Assembly: GCA_949358305.1 (NCBI GenBank)
Contig: OX442315.1
Coordinates: forward strand, 27,492,427 to 27,556,426
DNA length: 64,000 bases
Direction: 5' to 3'
Source: Strigamia acuminata
Taxonomy: Eukaryota; Arthropoda; Chilopoda; Geophilomorpha; Linotaeniidae
Part shown: positions 1 through 9,920 of the stretch, one piece after another
How positions within the stretch are numbered: position 1 is the stretch's first letter
How the letters are laid out: the number at the start of each line of letters is the position of its first letter
Program-made: the position numbers and the translations under genes
The notes under the pieces: generated by a model
The model's input: only the letters and a program-made list of their open reading frames with translations
Told to the model about the DNA's origin: nothing
Database searches by the model: none

Positions 1-1487
1 GGCGGATTTCCACGGTATCTCGGCCCATCACGGATGTCGTTATGACAATCTCGTTTTGGTGAGCCTTCTCGCGGATTATCGTGTGACCGTCCACGATCGT
101 GTGGTTTCTCACGTTCTTTATTCTTTTTCTCTAGCATTCCGATTAATCGGTCGCTATTGCTAAAGAATCGATCCGAATCTTGCGTAACTTTTGGGGAATG
201 ATATTCGGTCGGGTCTGGTTGTCGCTTTCGCTTTTTGCGACTGTGATGACTGTTACGGCTTCCACGACTACTGCGTGAGTCATCACTGTCAGTCCAACTT
301 GATTGTCGACTGACTTTTGGTTTAGCTGATGTTAAATCAATCAACTCAGGTGATTTGGAAGCACCTTTTTGCAAAACTGGGGCTGGCTTTGCAAAATTAT
401 CTTCGCCACAAACGTCTTGTACTTTTTGTACTACTACTGCAAAGTTCTCTTGTACCGTCAATAGATCTGCGCGAAGAATTTCGTTTTCACGAGCTTGCGC
501 AGCTAAGTCGGCACGTAATAACTGCTCTGCAGTACTTTGACTTTTGGCGGCTAGACCAGCATCAATTACGGACTGCTGTCGAGCGAGAAATACTTCGTTT
601 TCTCGTTGTGCTAATCTCTTAGCTCTTGCTGCTTGCTCTGCAGCATGATTCTCGTAATTTCGAGAAGTGGAGGGAATTACTTCCCTCGCTCGAACTGGGG
701 CGGTTAGTTCGGCAGTCATTAAATTTGTGTTGGCTTCTCGCAAATTTGCGTTGGCCAATCTCAAATTTTCATTAGCAATTTCTAAATCTTTTTGGGCTTG
801 ATTTAGTTGCTCGAGCCTTTGTTGTTGCTCTTCGTCAGTAATTAGCCAGGAAGCTTTTTCCTGTTCTAATTGTAACAACTTAACATGGTCATTCGCACGT
901 TGTTGTTTTAGTTCGGCATTTTGCTGATGCATTTCTGCATGCATTCGCTCGAACTCTGCTTGCAAGCTTGTTCTGACGATTTCAACGTCCTTTTGGCTTT
1001 GTTTGCGAACCATAGCTTTGTGGATTTGTTCCACAGTCATTTCGCTAGTGACTTTTACTCCCTCGAGCCTAGCTTGCTCACGGAGTGCGTCCATCATGGT
1101 AACACGCACGGGAGAATGAGAAACTTCCATATTGGAGTTCTCAGAATCTTGCTGTGCTGCACCTTGAACCGGTGATGAATTCAGCGAGTGCTCTGCACTT
1201 GATGATTGAATTCGTAAATTCAAATCATCGTTTTGCGACTTGGAACGGCCACTTCCAGTTGGATTGTTTAAGTCCAACTGGCCGCTTGGCGGGGATGGCT
1301 TTTGTCGCTCCAACGCTTGCGTGAATTCATTCACGATTAACTGTGCCGAGTTACAGTTAGCTGTTTGATCCATAGTTTCAAACAGTTCTTGTGACTCAGT
1401 CACTTCTTGATCCACGGCTGGTAGATCGATCGCCACTCGTCTCTTCGCTGGTCTGCCTCTCGGTCTCTTTTCGCCTGGAGTCGCCAT
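1..1487 (-). CDS. LTR-retrotransposon Gag-like ORF, partial
   Basis: An uninterrupted minus-strand frame runs from the ATG at 1487 off the left edge (495 codons visible). The N-terminus has an AT-hook-like basic patch with an R-G-R-P core near residues 10-13. The middle (about residues 150-350) is rich in Q, E, A and L with heptad character, so probably coiled coil. The visible C-terminal part is rich in S, R and K with SR-like and basic stretches. No CCHC knuckle, protease or RT is visible; these would lie beyond the edge. The call as Gag comes from position: it starts 95 bp downstream of a primer-binding site and LTR. The family (Ty3/Gypsy or BEL) cannot be decided here. Confidence 0.7.
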   Translation of the reverse strand, partial: MATPGEKRPRGRPAKRRVAIDLPAVDQEVTESQELFETMDQTANCNSAQLIVNEFTQALERQKPSPPSGQLDLNNPTGSGRSKSQNDDLNLRIQSSSAEHSLNSSPVQGAAQQDSENSNMEVSHSPVRVTMMDALREQARLEGVKVTSEMTVEQIHKAMVRKQSQKDVEIVRTSLQAEFERMHAEMHQQNAELKQQRANDHVKLLQLEQEKASWLITDEEQQQRLEQLNQAQKDLEIANENLRLANANLREANTNLMTAELTAPVRAREVIPSTSRNYENHAAEQAARAKRLAQRENEVFLARQQSVIDAGLAAKSQSTAEQLLRADLAAQARENEILRADLLTVQENFAVVVQKVQDVCGEDNFAKPAPVLQKGASKSPELIDLTSAKPKVSRQSSWTDSDDSRSSRGSRNSHHSRKKRKRQPDPTEYHSPKVTQDSDRFFSNSDRLIGMLEKKNKEREKPHDRGRSHDNPREGSPKRDCHNDIRDGPRYRGNP

Positions 1488-1581
1488 TTTTCAAATGAAG
1501 ACAAAGAAAGGATAGAGAAGAAAGATAAGCAAGATAAAAATGGCGGGTAAATTTTAAACTATCAAAATTTATACAATGACT

Positions 1582-1599
1582 ATCCCGGACGGGCCCCCA
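1582..1599 (-). other. Primer-binding site, tRNA-Pro type
   Basis: Read on the minus strand, the 18 bases begin TGGGGG and match the complement of the 3' end of eukaryotic tRNA-Pro, the site used by gammaretroviruses, at 17 of 18 positions by eye (one C for T). It lies between the LTR and the Gag-like ORF, as a minus-strand primer site should. Confidence 0.75.
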
Positions 1600-1601
1600 C
1601 G

Positions 1602-2493
1602 TGCTGCGATCCGGGTTTTTATCCACTTAATTTCTAATAAATTAAGCAGAAACCGCAGGTGAATGCTTTACAAGACTTATATCGCGGCCGAAACTTGTCT
1701 AGGGTTAAGTTTACGGAAATAGGAATAAAAAGACAGTTTATTATGGTAATAAAAATCACACAAATGTTTTATTCGATAAATTACAATATATACTAATTAT
1801 GATTGTGAATATCACAGAATAAAATGAGCGGGAAACAATGAAACAAAGGAAGGGCTTGCAACGACTGTTGCAAGCTACAAAGCGTCAGAAATGGCGCTTA
1901 AACAACTTGAAGTTGTTAGGCGAAGGCAAATTGTCTTCGTTCTACGAACTCACGAACGATGGTCGAAGACGATGGTTCTCGTGGGCTCCTTCTACGGCTC
2001 GTGCGACGGCTCGGCGGCGGTGGTTGACGGCTGTAGGCGTCCGGCTTTCGTACGATGGCGGTGGCTGTCGTTCGCGCAACAGCGACGGCGATGGTTCACG
2101 ATCGTCGGGAATCTTCTCTTCTCGATTGCTGGAATTAGCGACGGCTAATTCAAGCAGGATTGCTGGCTTTGTGCGTTTGATACACAAAGATAGCAGGTGA
2201 AACTGAGTTACAACGGTCCTCTATCAATACTTTTCTTTCAGGAGCAAAAGCAGTGATGTTGAGGTTGTTGTTGTATTTTTCAGAGTCCCGATTTGAGCCA
2301 AGACGCGAGCCCAGCACGCTTCAATATTGCGCAGAAAACCTGCGCACTTAGCTCAAATGGGTGCAACTAGTGGTTATTACACCATATTGCACCATAACGG
2401 CTAATAACCGTTTTCACCCCGGACAACCTGGGGTGATATGTGCCTAGAGAGGATTTCTCCCCTCGGTCACATGATCTGACTTGGCGTGTGCCA
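1602..2493 (-). mobile_element. 5' LTR of the retrotransposon (boundaries inferred)
   Basis: Minus-strand sequence upstream of the primer site. It carries a TATA-like element near 1784-1793 and an AATAAA signal near 1768-1773. I place the outer edge at about 2493, where the minus strand begins TGTGGCACAC, and the inner edge at about 1602, ending in CA. The second LTR lies outside the window, so edges and target-site duplication are unconfirmed. ORFs inside it on either strand look like chance frames in GC-richer DNA. Confidence 0.5.
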
Positions 2494-2580
2494 CAGTCAA
2501 ATTAATTAGAAGATAATTAATTTAATCTTCTAAGTTGGTGAATATTTTGAGATCACCACACGTTTTCCACGATTACTCAC

Positions 2581-3281
2581 GGTTAGTGGGCCGAGTATTT
2601 CCATTATTAACTGCAAATAGAATAAGAATAATTTTTTTTGTTTTTGTTTTAGCATTTACTTACTTGTTAGATATATCAATTCAATTTACCTTTTTCCAGT
2701 TTTTGGTTCGATCAAAGTCAATTTCTTCAGTTCTTCGCTTGTTCTTTTTACACACAGTGCATTTAGTTTGTAAGTACGAATCAACGTCGCTTTTAAGGCT
2801 TTTCCAGTGAACTTTAAACTCTATAGCTAATCGGTATAAAATTCCATTTTCCTTCAAATGATGACCTGTTGTGTAAAATGTTATTTCAGTCATTTATTTC
2901 GTTTAAAATAATCGTTTTCTTCTTAGACTTATGTTTAAAATATTTGGAGAATATGTTGTTTTAATAGAAAAAAGTTACACAATTACCTCTGAAATTAACA
3001 TGGGCGTTTTGAATTAAGTCAATTCGTTTTTTCTCTGAGAAAATCACTTTTAAACGCATTCCGTTCATCCAAAAATACAGAATATCGGTCGAACGATCTT
3101 GCTACAATAAAAAAAAAACAATCAAAAAACTAGTTGCTTCTTTTGAAAAAAAATCAAATTGTACTTCATAGTTTCGGACCGTCTTCTTAAAACGTTTCTT
3201 TTGACCTTTACTTAATCCAGGTGGATACACTTCATTTCTACACCACTCTCTTATCTGAGTATAATATTCCTCATCAGACAT
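2581..3281 (-). CDS. Integrase-derived protein (H2C2 zinc-binding domain), partial
   Basis: Four minus-strand exons join in frame: 3281-3165, 3101-2987, 2865-2690 and 2610-2581, giving 146 codons from an ATG. The model ends at a GTGAGT donor at 2580, so more exons are expected. It begins with an acidic start and a Y-P-P-G-L-S-K-G-Q-K-K block typical of KRBA2/GIN1-like proteins derived from Gypsy or Ginger integrases. An H...HH...C-x2-C zinc-binding module follows, then WKK-LIMEILGPLT, the entry to the integrase catalytic core. At the position where integrases carry the first catalytic Asp this protein has Glu. The LTR retrotransposon starts about 88 bp downstream of the last donor. It could be a domesticated gene or a decayed transposon. 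Confidence 0.65.
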
Positions 3282-4006
3282 TTTGCAATGAAAGACAGAA
3301 ATTAACGAGAACCGTTACACATCCCTCGCGTCGACTCTTCGCGAAGATCTGCGGGTGCAGGATATGCCAACGGGCATCTATCTCGAAATATAATTTTTTT
3401 TCCATTTCATTAATTAAACGTAATAAAACAGGTAAACAAAAAATAAAATTTTTGTATACGAGCCTGTCTGCCTCTGCCATATATTAATTTCGATAATTAA
3501 TTTCGATTGATGTAAGAACTTGAATATATTTTTATTATCAAATTTGTGGTGACAAAATAAATTATCCCAATTTACAATTCTTCTTCTGATATAAATATTG
3601 CTGCGCACCGTATGTCATGAAATAAACTGATTTAAAATAAATAATAGAAACAAAGCACAAAGCACAAAGCACCGCGGCAATAACACACGGTGATTTAGCC
3701 ATGTTTTAAATATAATTTAATGAAATAAAAATAAAGTTCAAAGTAATCAAATATTGAAATAATTACTCCGTACATTTTATCAAATAAATTCTTTTTATTG
3801 TATACAATTTGTAGCAACAACGAAAACATCAACACTCAGAGAAAAATTCATTGCATACTTGGTGACTGGTGTTGAGATTGAAAATAAATGCAAATAATGC
3901 AGTACGGATAAAATCAAGCTTCGAATAACCCGCCATTTCTCCGAGTCGAATTCGGAAACTCGCTTTAGCTGACACTGAGTGAGAGAATCTGTAATTAACT
4001 ACATTC
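3282..4006. other. Intergenic, contains left edge of large repeat
   Basis: AT-rich DNA between the integrase-like gene and the oxidase gene, which are divergent. The duplicated block begins at 3618. A short array of the 8-mer CAAAGCAC lies near 3652-3671. No other gene is supported. Confidence 0.6.
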
Positions 4007-5537
4007 ATGGAGCGGCGGAGTGTGTGTGTTGTCGGTGCAGGAGTAAACGGCTTGTGTACAGCCGTTTTAATTCAAGAACTTCTGCCCAATGTTTCGGTGA
4101 CCATCGTAGCTGACAAAACTACAACTGACACATTGAGCGATGGCGCTGCTGGATTGTTTCGACCATCCAATAGCACGCGAGGACCACATCCCGAGTCAAT
4201 CAAGTAAAACATCATTATAGCAAATTATATGATAATCATAAAATTTAATTTTCAATGCAGGACATGGAGTCGTGATTCATATTCGTACTACAAATCAATT
4301 GCAATAAGCGCACAATCAGACGACGCAGGAATTAAGGAGATTAGTGGATATCTCTTAGCAGAGGAATATGAAAATATCACTAAAGTAATAAAAAAAAAAA
4401 AAAAATTAAAAAATAATTAATTAATTAATTACTTCGTTTTCAATTGCAGAGCGAATTACTTGAAAATCTTTTACCTTTGTGGCGAAAGATGGATGAGAAT
4501 GAGTTGAAATCATTCCCAGGAACCTGGAAGTAAAATAAATAAAAATTGTGCAAATATAATTTTAAAAAAATTCTTTTTAACAGACATGGAAGTAAATTTA
4601 AAACGGTACTCGTAGAATGTCGGAGATTTATGCCTTGGATGACCAACAAGTATATTTTGTTAATTTTTTTGTGATTTCATTTCGAATAATTTTCTGCTTC
4701 AAGATTTTTAACTAACGGTGGTAAAATATTGAAACGAAAAATCAATAGTTTTGAAGAGGTGAATTGGTTTTTATTGCGTGTTTGTTTTCATTTTCTTTTA
4801 ATTAAACTTCATTTTCATTTTAGGTGTCCAATCAGTACAATCTAATTGTAAATTGTACAGGATTTAGAGCAAAATACTTGTGCAACGATAGCAGAGTTGT
4901 GCCTATTCGAGGACAAGTGATCAAAGTACATTAACTATTACGGTACGGTAATGCAAAAGAATCAAAACTTAGCAATTAATTTCACATTACAGGTAAAAGC
5001 ACCTTGGATAAAGGAATTTGTGTATGGCGACTACGATACATACATTGTACCTGGGTGTGTAAAACAGTTAGATTTTAGCAGACATGATAAACTATTAAAA
5101 AAATTAACATTTTTTTTGTGTTTGCAGGTTTGATTTTGTCACACTTGGGGGCACGAGACAATTTGACAGTTATGACACAAAAGTGAATGCTTATAATTCA
5201 AAGGAAATTTGGGAGCGATGTTGTAAATTAGTTCCGAGTTTAGAAGTAAGAGAACTAATTTTAACTTCTTCTAATTTCGTTCATTATTATCAAAAACATT
5301 ATTTATGTTTAGAATGCCAAAATCGAATATGAATTTGTGGGATTGCGGCCATATCGTGATGAAATCCGAGTGGAACTGGAATATTTAAAAAACACGAAGC
5401 ATAGCACTATGTATCCCGTTGTACATAATTACGGGCACGGTGGATACGGTGTTTCTTTGGCTTATGGATGTGCTAAAGATGCTGCGCAACTTGTTAAATC
5501 TGCTTTGTTTAAAATGGAGTTGCAGTCAAAGTTATAG
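4007..5537 (+). CDS. DDO: D-aspartate / D-amino-acid oxidase, copy A
   Basis: FAD-dependent oxidase that deaminates D-amino acids to 2-oxo acids with H2O2 release in peroxisomes. Nine exons (4007-4203, 4261-4384, 4450-4529, 4584-4649, 4704-4758, 4824-4925, 4993-5054, 5128-5245, 5313-5537) give 342 codons, close to human DDO (341). Visible: the FAD dinucleotide motif GAGVNG at residues 10-15, a PIRGQVIKVKAPW strand, the LRPYRDE segment with the substrate carboxylate-binding Arg near 280-283, and NYGHGGYGV near the flavin. The protein ends in SKL, a strong PTS1 peroxisomal signal. Length and SKL favour D-aspartate oxidase over D-amino-acid oxidase, but substrate preference is not settled by sequence. 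Confidence 0.9.
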
Positions 5538-5920
5538 TAGTAATACTTTGTAATTAATTTCATGCGGAACAATCGTCATCATATTTGTTTAAAATTTCTT
5601 GTAGAAGAGTTAAAATAAACAGTTTATATTGAATATATTAATTGAAATGTGCGTTTGTGCAACGTGCGCGACAGTGAAGCGCCAAAGGGGCGGTTGTATG
5701 AGCTCTTTAAAATGAAGTGAATGGAAAAAGGGGATCGTGTTGTACGTCTACAAACTGAACACAACGTAAACATTGCTGCGAACCGAATCACTCACACGCA
5801 TAATTTTTTAGACTTTTCATAAGTTCTCGTTTAAAAAAATAAAAATTAAAACAATTAGTACTCTGTTTACTTAAATTTTAAATAATACGAAATTAATTTC
5901 ATATAGATGAACTGTTAAAA
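5538..5920. other. Spacer between oxidase and COG7 exons
   Basis: Oxidase 3' UTR followed by AT-rich DNA. A diverged copy of 5672-5942 recurs at 18421-18649. COG7 exons expected upstream of 5921 are not here. The sequence just before 5921 resembles an intron acceptor followed by open COG7-like codons. Confidence 0.6.
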
Positions 5921-8864
5921 ATGTTGTCACGGTCATGCATTTTGCAAGATGTTCCTGATTATAAAGAACGGGCTTTGCATTTAGAAAACTTGAGAAACCG
6001 TTTGGAAGCAAAAATTAGTCCGCAGTTAATTAATTCCTTTAACATCCAGTCCACTGGTAGATTATTATCTCGGTAATTTAAGAATACAATAATCAATTTA
6101 AAATGCGAAAATTATTTCCAGATGCTGCTCAAGTGTATGCAGCTATGTTTAGAGACATTGATCGGTTACCTGAATTATACCAATACTACCACAAATTCCA
6201 TAAGGTGAAGTAAGAAGCATTAAATTAAGAACTGCATGACAACTTTTGTTATAATTAGAGCCAGCTTTTAGTTCAGTGGAAAACAACAGTTGAGTTTGAT
6301 TGTGAAGAGACTGTAATAGAATGGATGATGAATTACTACGATATCCTCTTATCAACGTGGCATAATCAGGTATCGTGTTTAAAATCTAAAAATTGAGTGG
6401 ATAATATTTTTTGAAACGAAATGTATTTTCAGGTTAAGTGCATAACTACCGTGTTTACAGCAGTGTCTCCCATTAAAATTTTAAGCAATCTCGTGAAAGA
6501 AACTCTTGAAAATTTAGATCCACCGTTGTCGTTTTGTATAGATGCTGCTTTGAAACAGCAAAGCAATGAATTATTGTATTTAATAAATCTCAAACAAGTA
6601 ATTTAATGTCACATTCGGCTTTTATTGATTTAAAATGAATTTTTTTTTGATTTTTTTTTAGATTTCTGAAAGATTTGCGAAAAGTATTGAAGCTGCGATT
6701 CAATCGTATGATGCAAGTAATCAATATGCTAAACTTGAACATCAGTTCAGAAAAATTTTAAGTAAATTTTTTTATAGATTTGGTTTTAGAAAATTCAACA
6801 CATTCATTGGTTTTTGCAATTTTCTCACCTCTCAAACCATACATTTCAAAATATCATGTTTATGAAGAACGATTGCTACTAGAAAATTTAAAAAAGATAA
6901 AAATGGTAGGTAAAGTTTTAAAAGTCATGTTAGAGAAATACTTCTATTACAATTATGCTTATATTTGTGCTTGAAGAATGGAGATGACATGATTGATTCG
7001 ATTCATCGACTTGGGGAATCAGTCAACAAAGTAATTGCTCTTACCAATGAAGCCGGCGATAGGTGCGCAGAATTTACTTATGGGTGTCTTTTCTTCAAAC
7101 TGTCAACTGCCATAAAAGTGTTGTTAATAATTGTGACACCTAGTGTTAATCTTAAGTAACCATTATTATTGTATTAATGTACCGCCAGACGGCGCCACTT
7201 GTTTTTATTGTATCTCCATTGTATGTACGAGAATATAACACGTTATTCAATTTCAACATGCGTCCAGCCTATTTTAATCAATCACATCACTGAAACGGAC
7301 TAAATCCAACAAAAAGTAAGAATTCTATTCAGGTTAGAGAATATTTGAAATGGCGAAATTTATTTCAGACTCTTTTTTCCGCCTACATATCCAAATTTAA
7401 TGGAGTTATTAATCAGTTAACAAGTAAATATAAAAAACCAAGTTTTTGAAAAAGGCTTTTATATTGGTTTTCAAATCGCCGCCAGAGTGCGCTACTACCG
7501 CAAATTGTTTCGTGCCAAAAAACCTTCAACAAAGTACTTTTTCTAAATAATATTAAAAAACAAAATATATGGGCAGATAGGAATTTTTGTTTTAACCAGG
7601 TTTAGCCTGGTTTCAGAATTTTTAGAATCTTTTTTAGTATCGAAAACATCAAAATTCGTATCGGCGAACATTTTGGCATCCATTAAAGGACACGGGTTCC
7701 GCCAGGTGGCGCTGCGGTTTGAAAAGTTACTTTTTAGGTCACGTGACCGGACGTTGAACCACACACACACACAACGTTCAAGTCAAGTTAAATAAAAGCC
7801 TTTAATAAAAGCCTTTAAAAAAGAGTAAAAATGAGACCAAATCAAGGAAAACGCTGTGTGACGACTGGACCATTTTTCAGAACATCTTATCAGTTAATCA
7901 AATTAGTGGTGCGGTATATCAAATTAGCAAAAATTAGAAAATTGTGTAATTTTTTAAATATTATTTATATGTATACGTAAACAGGAGACTTATACATGCA
8001 AATTCAAACTCTGGACCTGAATTTAATTTCAAGTCAATTAACTTCAGCGAAAAAATGGAATTACCTAACTGAAGAAAAGTATAATATAATACAGTTAATG
8101 CGCACATAAGGAGTTACAAAAATGCATTCAAACTTTCAGAGTTAGCAACAACCCTTTTCAAATGCCTGCTAAAATATTGTTAAGTGAAAAGGACCAGAAA
8201 AATTTGAAAGCGACAATCACAAAACTTAATCAAGGTATAACAAAATCGTATTTTTCAATTGAGAACATTAAATAACGAAATGCGATCGATTGCTTTAGGT
8301 GGAGATGAGTTGTCGCTTTTAGCAGAAGTTAAACAGTCATGTCGAAAGCTCTGCGACCAAACATTGCAGTCAACATTTAATTTATTATTTTCCCAAATAA
8401 AAATATATTTATCAGATTTACCGGACATGACAGTAATATTTTCTAACTTAAAATGACTTTACGGTCACTACATAAGTGAATTTTAGGTATGGAAAGAGAA
8501 AGGCAACGCACTGGAGTCCGAGCTGCCAACTTTTAGTATTTCTCCATTGGAATACATTACGCAAATTGGCCAGTACTTGATGACTGTGCCGCAGCACATT
8601 GAGCCCTTTACTATGCAAGATAATCCAGGACTGAAAACTATATTTGAAGTTGCTAAATTTCCATACGCAACGCAACAAGGTAAAACTTAATAATAATAAT
8701 AATAATAGTTTAGTGAAACTTTGATCTCATTTCTAGCGTATTCGGAGCAACTTGCTGATTACTTACTGGGCTGCATAGCGCAAGGAACGATGGAAATTTA
8801 TTTGGAAACGATTTTAGAAATCAAAGAGTTAACAACCCATTCCACTAAACAACTTGCAACATAG
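5921..8864 (+). pseudogene. COG7: COG7 (oligomeric Golgi complex subunit 7), 5'-truncated and 3'-damaged
   Basis: Exons 5921-6056, 6122-6204, 6265-6369, 6433-6597, 6662-6761, 6778-6905 and 6977-7117, then 7369 to about 7439, one ending at 7908, 7985-8078, 8140-8234, 8299-8432, 8487-8679 and 8737-8864 match COG7 in order, from its VPDYKERALHLENL region (about residue 180 of the human protein) to HSTKQLAT. COG7 belongs to lobe B of the COG tether for intra-Golgi retrograde transport. The N-terminal third is absent. The first segment is probably an internal exon: a TAG acceptor at about 5904 and in-frame residues ELLK precede the ATG. Exon 14 ends with an in-frame TAG (8862-8864) exactly where the family continues into D-I-D-Y-L, consistent with a 4 bp deletion. 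Joining between 7423 and 7840 is uncertain. Confidence 0.8.
7118..7368. other. COG7 intron with LTR-like fragment
   Basis: Copy A and copy B diverge inside this intron at 7164. The stretch from about 7180 to 7258 starts TGTACC, ends TTTCAACA and carries ATAACACGTTATTC, which looks like a Copia-type LTR end. It may be a degraded solo LTR. This is pattern recognition only. Confidence 0.3.
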
Positions 8865-8922
8865 GTGAGATTATACAATGAATACCCAATTTTATATTTT
8901 AAATTAATCTATTCTATTTTAG

Positions 8923-9159
8923 ATTACCTCTGTAACGTTTTAGACGACTTGGATTTGAAGCCAATCGACAATTTGCGAGTCTTCTTAGCATTGCTTAAGA
9001 TACCAGCATTGGTTACTTTGTCTGGAATTTTGAATTGTTGGTTGTTGCCTAAGCAATCGATTACAATGTCTGTACTTTGCTTGCAATTCCGGTGTTTGGC
9101 TCTACTTTTTCGGATCACTACACCTGGAAACTGGCTCGACCAATGGGACTACAGATTGT
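8923..9159 (+). pseudogene. COG7 last-exon remnant
   Basis: After an acceptor at 8921-8922 the frame DYLCNVLDDLDLKP...LALLK matches the COG7 C-terminus following the stop described at 8862. It needs a phase the preceding exon does not supply, confirming a frame break. Beyond the LLK residues the translation no longer resembles COG7 and ends at a TAA at 9157-9159. Confidence 0.55.
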
Positions 9160-9920
9160 AAAGTGCCTTTTTGACTGCAACTTGAGTTTAAACTAATAAT
9201 TTTTTTATTGCTTGGGTTTTATAATCGCTTCCTGATGGAACGTAATGTAATGATGATTTTTATGAGTTAGGCACCAGTGGTAAAATAAAAATCAAAGCCA
9301 ATACAAGGTAGCAATTAAAAATTAATTGCGCGCTATGTCGACTGCGATTTAAGTTGAAGGGCATTGAAACTGGGAATTTATATTTAGATAGAATAATATT
9401 TACTGGTTGTGGAAGTCCAACCATTATCTCGGGAAACTGAGGTTTGTTTAAATAAGATTACATTCTTTTCCTGTGAAGTGCCCTGGAATAGACGGTTTTA
9501 CAATAAAAGGTTTTGTCAGATGTCCAAGTGTGTTTGCTCATTTTACCTTTTGATTAAATTTGCTGAGCGTGTTTTCAACAGTTGTCCAATTTCATAGTGT
9601 GAAAAGAAGCATATAAGTTGGAAATCTGGTAGGAAACCTTCCTTCATCATTTGGTCACTTAATTTACAATAAGCCATTCGTAATTGATCTACCATGTAGA
9701 CGAATACAGACTAGAATTTAATGAGAAGAGGGAACAGTTTTCAATTTCATTTGATGTTTATATTTGATGAAGACATTTAAATTACTAACTTTGCTGTGTT
9801 CTCTGTAGCCAACGTTTGCTCTGTAGCGAGGGAGAATGAAAGCCAGCAGTTTTCTGTAATAGGTTTTTTTTTTCATTTTAAATAGGTGTTTGTCACGTTA
9901 GAGATTTTTTTCTAACGAAA
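9160..9920. other. No gene recognised
   Basis: About 760 bp of AT-rich sequence with only short ORFs. I see no conserved protein, RNA gene or clear repeat structure. Confidence 0.5.

Larger units (their letters stand above)
3618..7163. repeat. Segmental duplication, copy A
   Basis: A 3,546 bp block recurring at 14871-18416 in the same orientation. Every stretch I compared, and all coding segments, are identical. Identity begins at a TGAAATAAACTG string and stops at 7163/18416, after which the sequences differ. It holds a complete oxidase gene and seven exons of COG7. Confidence 0.95.

Noticed and set aside
1838-2200. Arg/Gly/Ser-rich ORFs on both strands in the LTR
   Set aside because: They lie inside the inferred LTR, have no recognisable domain, and overlap each other in opposite strands.
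9020-9200. Plus-strand frame reading ...LLAIPVFGSTFSDHYTWKLARP...
   Set aside because: It looked protein-like but is preceded by a stop, overlaps the COG7 remnant in another frame, and I could not place it in a family.
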